From: Mucilaginibacter sp.
GTDB lineage: Bacteria; Bacteroidota; Bacteroidia; Sphingobacteriales; Sphingobacteriaceae
Direction of reading: 5' to 3'
Assembly: GCA_014376655.1 (NCBI GenBank)
Contig: JACMRC010000157.1
Location: forward strand, 1-7,280
Length of the DNA stretch: 7,280 nucleotides
Position 1 is the first letter of the stretch. Each line of letters opens with the position of its first letter. This document shows, piece by piece, positions 3,658 to 7,280 of the stretch. The notes under the pieces are model-generated. The model worked only from the letters and a program-made list of their open reading frames with translations, was not told where the DNA came from and ran no database searches. Position numbers and translations under genes: made by a program.

Positions 3658-6475
3658 ATATCATCTCTTTATAATACCTCGATACTTTCTCGAAAAATAT
3701 AGCCGGTACAAAGGGTTTGGTTAAATAATCGCTCATGCCGGCAGCTAATGCTTTGGTATAAGTTTCGGGCATGGCATCGGCCGTAAGGGCTATTACGGGT
3801 AGCTGCGGATGCTTTTTTTTAATAGCCTCTGTAGCCTCAAACCCATCCATAACCGGCATTTGCAGGTCCATGATTATCAGGTCGTAAACTTTCTCATTAA
3901 CCATATCTACTGCTATTTGCCCGTTTAATGCCTCATCTACATTAGCCTGCCATTTCTTTAAGAATCTTGATGCTATCAACAGGTTCATTTTGTTATCATC
4001 AACTATCAACACACGCATGCCATGCAGGTTAAGCATTGGCGCGTTGTCTGCATCGGGTACTTTGCCTATAAGTTCGGGTTCGGGTAATTTAAATGCTATT
4101 GTAAATGTAAATGTAGTGCCTTCCCGGGGGGTGCTTATAACTGATATATCACTTTGGTGCAGGTTTACCAGTCGTTTGGTTATGGCAAGCCCCAAACCTG
4201 TACCGCCAATATTGTTGTTATTAATTACCGGCTCCTGTACAAACGGATCAAATATGATGTTGATATTGTCGGGTGCTATACCTACGCCCGTATCTGCAAC
4301 GGTAAACTTAATAGTAACCTGTTTGCTGTCCATCTGTACGGTATGCAGATCTATATTGATCTTACCTTTCAGCGTAAATTTAACGGCATTGCTAATCAGG
4401 TTATTTAATATCTGGCTTAGGCGCATTTGGTCGCCGGTTAAAAACTCGGGGATAGCCGCATCAATATTCAATTCAAGCGCCAAGCCTTTTTCATTAGCTT
4501 TTGCGGCAAAGGTTTGCTTGATTTTTTTTGTGAGGGTGTGGATATTAAATTTCAGCTCGTTAAGCTCTAATTTGCCGGCTTCTATCTTATTATAATCTAA
4601 AATGTCATTGATGATAGATAATAAGTTTTCGCCAGAGAATTTAAGGATATTTAAATACTCCAATTGCTCGGGCCGTGGGTCGTCGCTTATTAATAGGTTA
4701 GTGGTACCTATAACCGCATTCATTGGCGTTCTTATCTCATGGCTCATTATTGATAAGAAGTCCGACTTAAACCGCGACGCTTTCTCGGCAAGCTCTTTAG
4801 CAGATATCAACTCTAATGTTGCTTTTTGCTGATCTGTTATATCCTCGCCTATACTTGTAGTCTCTTTTAGTAAGCCATTTTCATCATAGCTCATAGTATT
4901 TTGCCAGCTAATAATACGCTGCTCGCCATTTCTGCACACAATCGGGTTAGTATACTGCTGTGGTATACCATTGTTGATTAGCATTGTACTAATACTTTCT
5001 TTTAAATTATCCGGGATAAAATTATCGAACCAATGCATTCCCAGGATCTCTTTTTGGCTATATCCCAACAAATTGGCCAAATGCTGGTTGCAAAAAATAA
5101 TGTTGCCTTTATTATCCAGTGATATTGCCGCCATTTTAATGGTTTCTAATACCAGCTTGTATTTATTTTCGGTGCTTTTATAGTCTATTTCTACTTGTTT
5201 GCGCTCGGTAACATCTTGCAGCGTGCCTATTATTTTACGTACACCATTTTCGTTCCTTAAAATATTACCAACTATCACACTTAGGTATTTAATTGTGCCA
5301 CTCGGCGTTATTATCCTAAAAACACAGGTATAATTGGGAATAATAATGGCGCTTTTAAATAAATGTTGTAAAATAAACTTGTCGTTTTTATGCACGTAGG
5401 CTAAAAGCAAACGTTTCATGCCTAAATGTACAAGCAGACTTCGGTCTACTTCAAATATATGATGAATCTCTTCGGAGTAGGATAATTTACGTGTTACAGT
5501 ATCAAGTCTCCAGTTACCTATCTTGGCAATTGTTTGTGCCTCAATTAATTCGGCGCGACCTTTTTTTATCGCTTTTTCTGATAATTTGCTTTCTGTGATG
5601 TCCTGTATAATACCAAAAATTCGTTTAAGGGTACCGTCGTCATCAAACACTTTGTCGCCAATAATAATCTTGATGTACTTTAACTTGTCGGCAGGGGTAA
5701 TTATACGGTGTTCAAACTCTTTTTGTGTAGAAGTACCTGTCGAAAATAAAAATTGATGGCAAGCTTCGCGGTCATCAGGATGAACAAGGCCCATATAATA
5801 TTCAAACCTTTCAATATTGTCAGGGATATACTTGGTCCCTAAAATAGCAAGCAAGTTAGCCGATAGGTAAGTTTCGCGGGTAGTACTGTCAAACAGCCAG
5901 TTACCAATTTTTGCAACGGTTTGGGCCTCTAACAATAAGCGCTCTTTTTCTTTTAAAGCCTCGGCATAATTTCTTTGTTCAGATATATCAATTATCGAGG
6001 CTGATATACGGTGGGTGTATTTACCATCCCTGTCAAACACAGGCGTTAGTTTGGCCATTAACCAATTGCCCGTGCCATGGTCCGACAGGTATTCTATCGA
6101 GGTTGTTTTTCTGTTGGCTATAACATAATCCAAGGCGGTGTTAAATTTTAGCGCGCGCTCTTCGCCTAAAATATCTTCCAGTTTTTTGCCAACCAATTGC
6201 CGGGGATCAACAGGGCGTTCGGTAAGGTCATTAAACCAGGTGTTTAAGCAAATTTTATTCTCATCAAACTCAAAAATTATATCATTTAAAGAGTTAATAA
6301 GCGCGTTAAGTTGTTGGGGTGTATTAGGTAATTGCGCAGCATAACGCTTTACAGCATTGCGGATACAGCGTTTATAAAAAATGCCCATTGTGGCCGCCGT
6401 GAAAGCAGTTATAGCTAATGACAGGTATATGCTATAATTTTCTATAAATAAAAATAGCCCGCCTTTTACCGCCAT
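3656..6475 (-). CDS. Hybrid sensor histidine kinase with four PAS domains and a C-terminal receiver
   Basis: The 939-residue protein begins with one membrane segment (about 15-34) followed by positively charged residues, so it is probably tethered with its sensory part in the cytoplasm. Four PAS/PAC modules follow, at about 54-168, 183-296, 312-425 and 436-549. The second and third are clear duplicates (EAQTVAKIGNW versus EAQTIAKIGNW). The kinase core has phosphoacceptor H579 in MSHEIRTPMNAVIG, an N box with N692 and N696, DTGVGI (728-733) and GGTGLGLAI (757-765). The receiver has the acidic pair D826/D827, phosphoacceptor D870 in LIIMDLQMPVMDG, T898 and K920. All catalytic residues are present. 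There is no output or HPt domain, so signal must pass to a partner encoded elsewhere. The PAS ligands cannot be read from sequence. It is transcribed divergently from gltA and convergently with the permease, without a neighbouring regulator gene. The ATG at 6475 is chosen because it includes the membrane segment. Confidence 0.94.
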   Translation of the reverse strand: MAVKGGLFLFIENYSIYLSLAITAFTAATMGIFYKRCIRNAVKRYAAQLPNTPQQLNALINSLNDIIFEFDENKICLNTWFNDLTERPVDPRQLVGKKLEDILGEERALKFNTALDYVIANRKTTSIEYLSDHGTGNWLMAKLTPVFDRDGKYTHRISASIIDISEQRNYAEALKEKERLLLEAQTVAKIGNWLFDSTTRETYLSANLLAILGTKYIPDNIERFEYYMGLVHPDDREACHQFLFSTGTSTQKEFEHRIITPADKLKYIKIIIGDKVFDDDGTLKRIFGIIQDITESKLSEKAIKKGRAELIEAQTIAKIGNWRLDTVTRKLSYSEEIHHIFEVDRSLLVHLGMKRLLLAYVHKNDKFILQHLFKSAIIIPNYTCVFRIITPSGTIKYLSVIVGNILRNENGVRKIIGTLQDVTERKQVEIDYKSTENKYKLVLETIKMAAISLDNKGNIIFCNQHLANLLGYSQKEILGMHWFDNFIPDNLKESISTMLINNGIPQQYTNPIVCRNGEQRIISWQNTMSYDENGLLKETTSIGEDITDQQKATLELISAKELAEKASRFKSDFLSIMSHEIRTPMNAVIGTTNLLISDDPRPEQLEYLNILKFSGENLLSIINDILDYNKIEAGKLELNELKFNIHTLTKKIKQTFAAKANEKGLALELNIDAAIPEFLTGDQMRLSQILNNLISNAVKFTLKGKINIDLHTVQMDSKQVTIKFTVADTGVGIAPDNINIIFDPFVQEPVINNNNIGGTGLGLAITKRLVNLHQSDISVISTPREGTTFTFTIAFKLPEPELIGKVPDADNAPMLNLHGMRVLIVDDNKMNLLIASRFLKKWQANVDEALNGQIAVDMVNEKVYDLIIMDLQMPVMDGFEATEAIKKKHPQLPVIALTADAMPETYTKALAAGMSDYLTKPFVPAIFFEKVSRYYKEMI

Positions 6476-6639
6476 TAATAATTGTTTTTAGGATAGTTTT
6501 TAGGTACGAATATACCAAATGCATGCTATTGAATAAAAATAAGTTTTATACGACAACTTTTTTACAATTACACAACCTTATGTACAGCTAAATTATACGC
6601 AGATTTACATATATTTGTTGCAAATACAAAATTCTTTCT
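6476..6639. promoter_or_regulatory. Divergent promoter region, histidine kinase / gltA
   Basis: This AT-rich 164-bp gap lies between two divergent start codons and must hold both promoters. On the minus strand TATATTCG (6507-6514) is one base from the TAnnTTTG consensus and lies 31 bp before the kinase ATG, but no -33 box supports it. The gltA candidate is listed separately. An imperfectly explained inverted repeat, TATTTG-TTG-CAAATA (6612-6626), overlaps the gltA box. No gene or structured RNA is apparent. Confidence 0.5.
6610..6617 (+). promoter_or_regulatory. Candidate gltA promoter -7 box (TATATTTG)
   Basis: TATATTTG matches the Bacteroidota -7 consensus TAnnTTTG, with 22 bp to the gltA ATG. 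No TTTG/TTG lies at the usual -33 distance. The box overlaps a 6-bp-arm inverted repeat (6612-6626), which could be a protein-binding site or chance in AT-rich DNA. Confidence 0.45.
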
Positions 6640-7280
6640 ATGTCAGGCACAGCACAGTTAACAATAGGTGATAAAACGTACGATCTCCCGATTATTGAGG
6701 GTACAGAAGGCGAAAAAGCTATTGATATTTCTAAATTAAGGGATCAAAGCGGCTTTGTAACGCTTGATGTCGGTTATAAAAATACAGGTGCTACCCAAAG
6801 TGGTATCACTTTTTTAGATGGCGAGTTAGGGGTGCTTAAATATCGCGGCTATCCAATCGAAGAACTGGCTGAAAAATCAACTTTTATTGAAGTTGCTTAC
6901 CTGTTGATATATGGTAACCTGCCCACTGCCGAGCAACTGAAGAACTTTGAGTACGAAATAAGCCGCCATACATTGGTGCACGAGGATATGAAGAAGTTTT
7001 TTGATGGTTTCCCGTCAAATTCACATCCAATGGGGCAATTGTCGTCATTGGTATGCTCATTATCAGCATTCTATCCTGAATCATTAAAACCAAACCAAAC
7101 TAAAGAGGAGCTTAACCAAAGCATTATTAAAATGCTTAGTAAAATGGCTACCATAGTTTCATGGATCTATAAAAAATCATTGGGCCACCCGGTGATGTAT
7201 CCGTTAAATAAGTACGACTATGTAACCAATTTCCTTAACATGACCTTTGGCCAGCTGACCGAGGAAGTGGTGATAGACCC
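6640..7280 (+). CDS. gltA: Citrate synthase, N-terminal part (3' end outside window)
   Basis: Citrate synthase condenses acetyl-CoA with oxaloacetate to citrate, the entry step of the TCA cycle in the cytosol. The frame from ATG 6640 stays open to the window edge, giving 213 complete codons, about half of the usual length of roughly 430 residues. The visible part aligns along its length with the bacterial GltA type. A short N-terminal beta-rich segment starting MSGTAQLTIGDKTYDLP leads into SGFVTLDVGYKNTG, ITFLDGELGVLKYRGYPIEEL, SRHTLVHEDMKKFF, the SHPMGQL motif, LLSKMATI near the middle as LSKMATIVSWIYK, and NFLNMTFG. The catalytic histidines and aspartate of the C-terminal half lie beyond the window. 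The long N-terminal domain matches the GltA (type II, hexameric in Proteobacteria) form rather than the shorter methylcitrate synthase form. The gene is divergent from the hybrid kinase, and nothing in the sequence proves regulatory coupling. Confidence 0.95.
   Translation, partial: MSGTAQLTIGDKTYDLPIIEGTEGEKAIDISKLRDQSGFVTLDVGYKNTGATQSGITFLDGELGVLKYRGYPIEELAEKSTFIEVAYLLIYGNLPTAEQLKNFEYEISRHTLVHEDMKKFFDGFPSNSHPMGQLSSLVCSLSAFYPESLKPNQTKEELNQSIIKMLSKMATIVSWIYKKSLGHPVMYPLNKYDYVTNFLNMTFGQLTEEVVID

Noticed and set aside
3990..4595. A 201-codon open frame on the plus strand inside the kinase gene
   Set aside because: It is antisense to the catalytic core of a well-conserved hybrid kinase. Its translation shows no recognisable domain and is explained by the codon pattern of the real gene.

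Overview
The window looks like chromosomal DNA from a member of the Bacteroidota, most likely the Sphingobacteriaceae (Mucilaginibacter/Pedobacter type). This rests on moderate-to-low GC, the absence of strong Shine-Dalgarno sequences, TAnnTTTG-type -7 boxes upstream of two genes, the flavour of the proteins, and intergenic regions full of short repeated words. The genus is an inference from pattern recognition, not from a search.

Layout. Positions 2-193 (+) hold the C-terminal end of a SixA-like phosphohistidine phosphatase. It meets, stop codon on stop codon, the convergent gene ispD (190-900, -; isoprenoid MEP pathway). Upstream of ispD on the same strand is queA (994-2043, -; queuosine tRNA modification). 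The two are separated by an intrinsic terminator built from 7-bp repeat units. A 302-bp intergenic region (2044-2345), full of a GATTACAC-type repeat, separates queA from a divergent MacB/FtsX-type ABC permease (2346-3593, +). That permease converges on a large four-PAS hybrid histidine kinase (3656-6475, -), and the two gene ends are joined by a second 7-bp repeat array with inverted arms. After a 164-bp divergent promoter region comes the 5' part of citrate synthase gltA (6640 to the window end, +).

The genes are mostly unrelated housekeeping functions (isoprenoid precursor synthesis, tRNA modification, TCA cycle) plus an export/lipoprotein-type permease lacking its ATPase here and an orphan sensor kinase. 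No dedicated multi-gene system is visible, and I see no phage, transposase, CRISPR or defence gene.

The most interesting structure is intergenic. Two junctions carry arrays with an exact 7-bp period and a CTCA/TGAG core, in inverted orientation. Both arrays run into the stop codon of a minus-strand gene with the same order of intact and decayed units. A third array of the same word has been absorbed into the start of ispD, where it encodes about a dozen non-family N-terminal residues. A different word (GATTACACYGAT, about 21-bp period) decorates the queA/permease divergent region.
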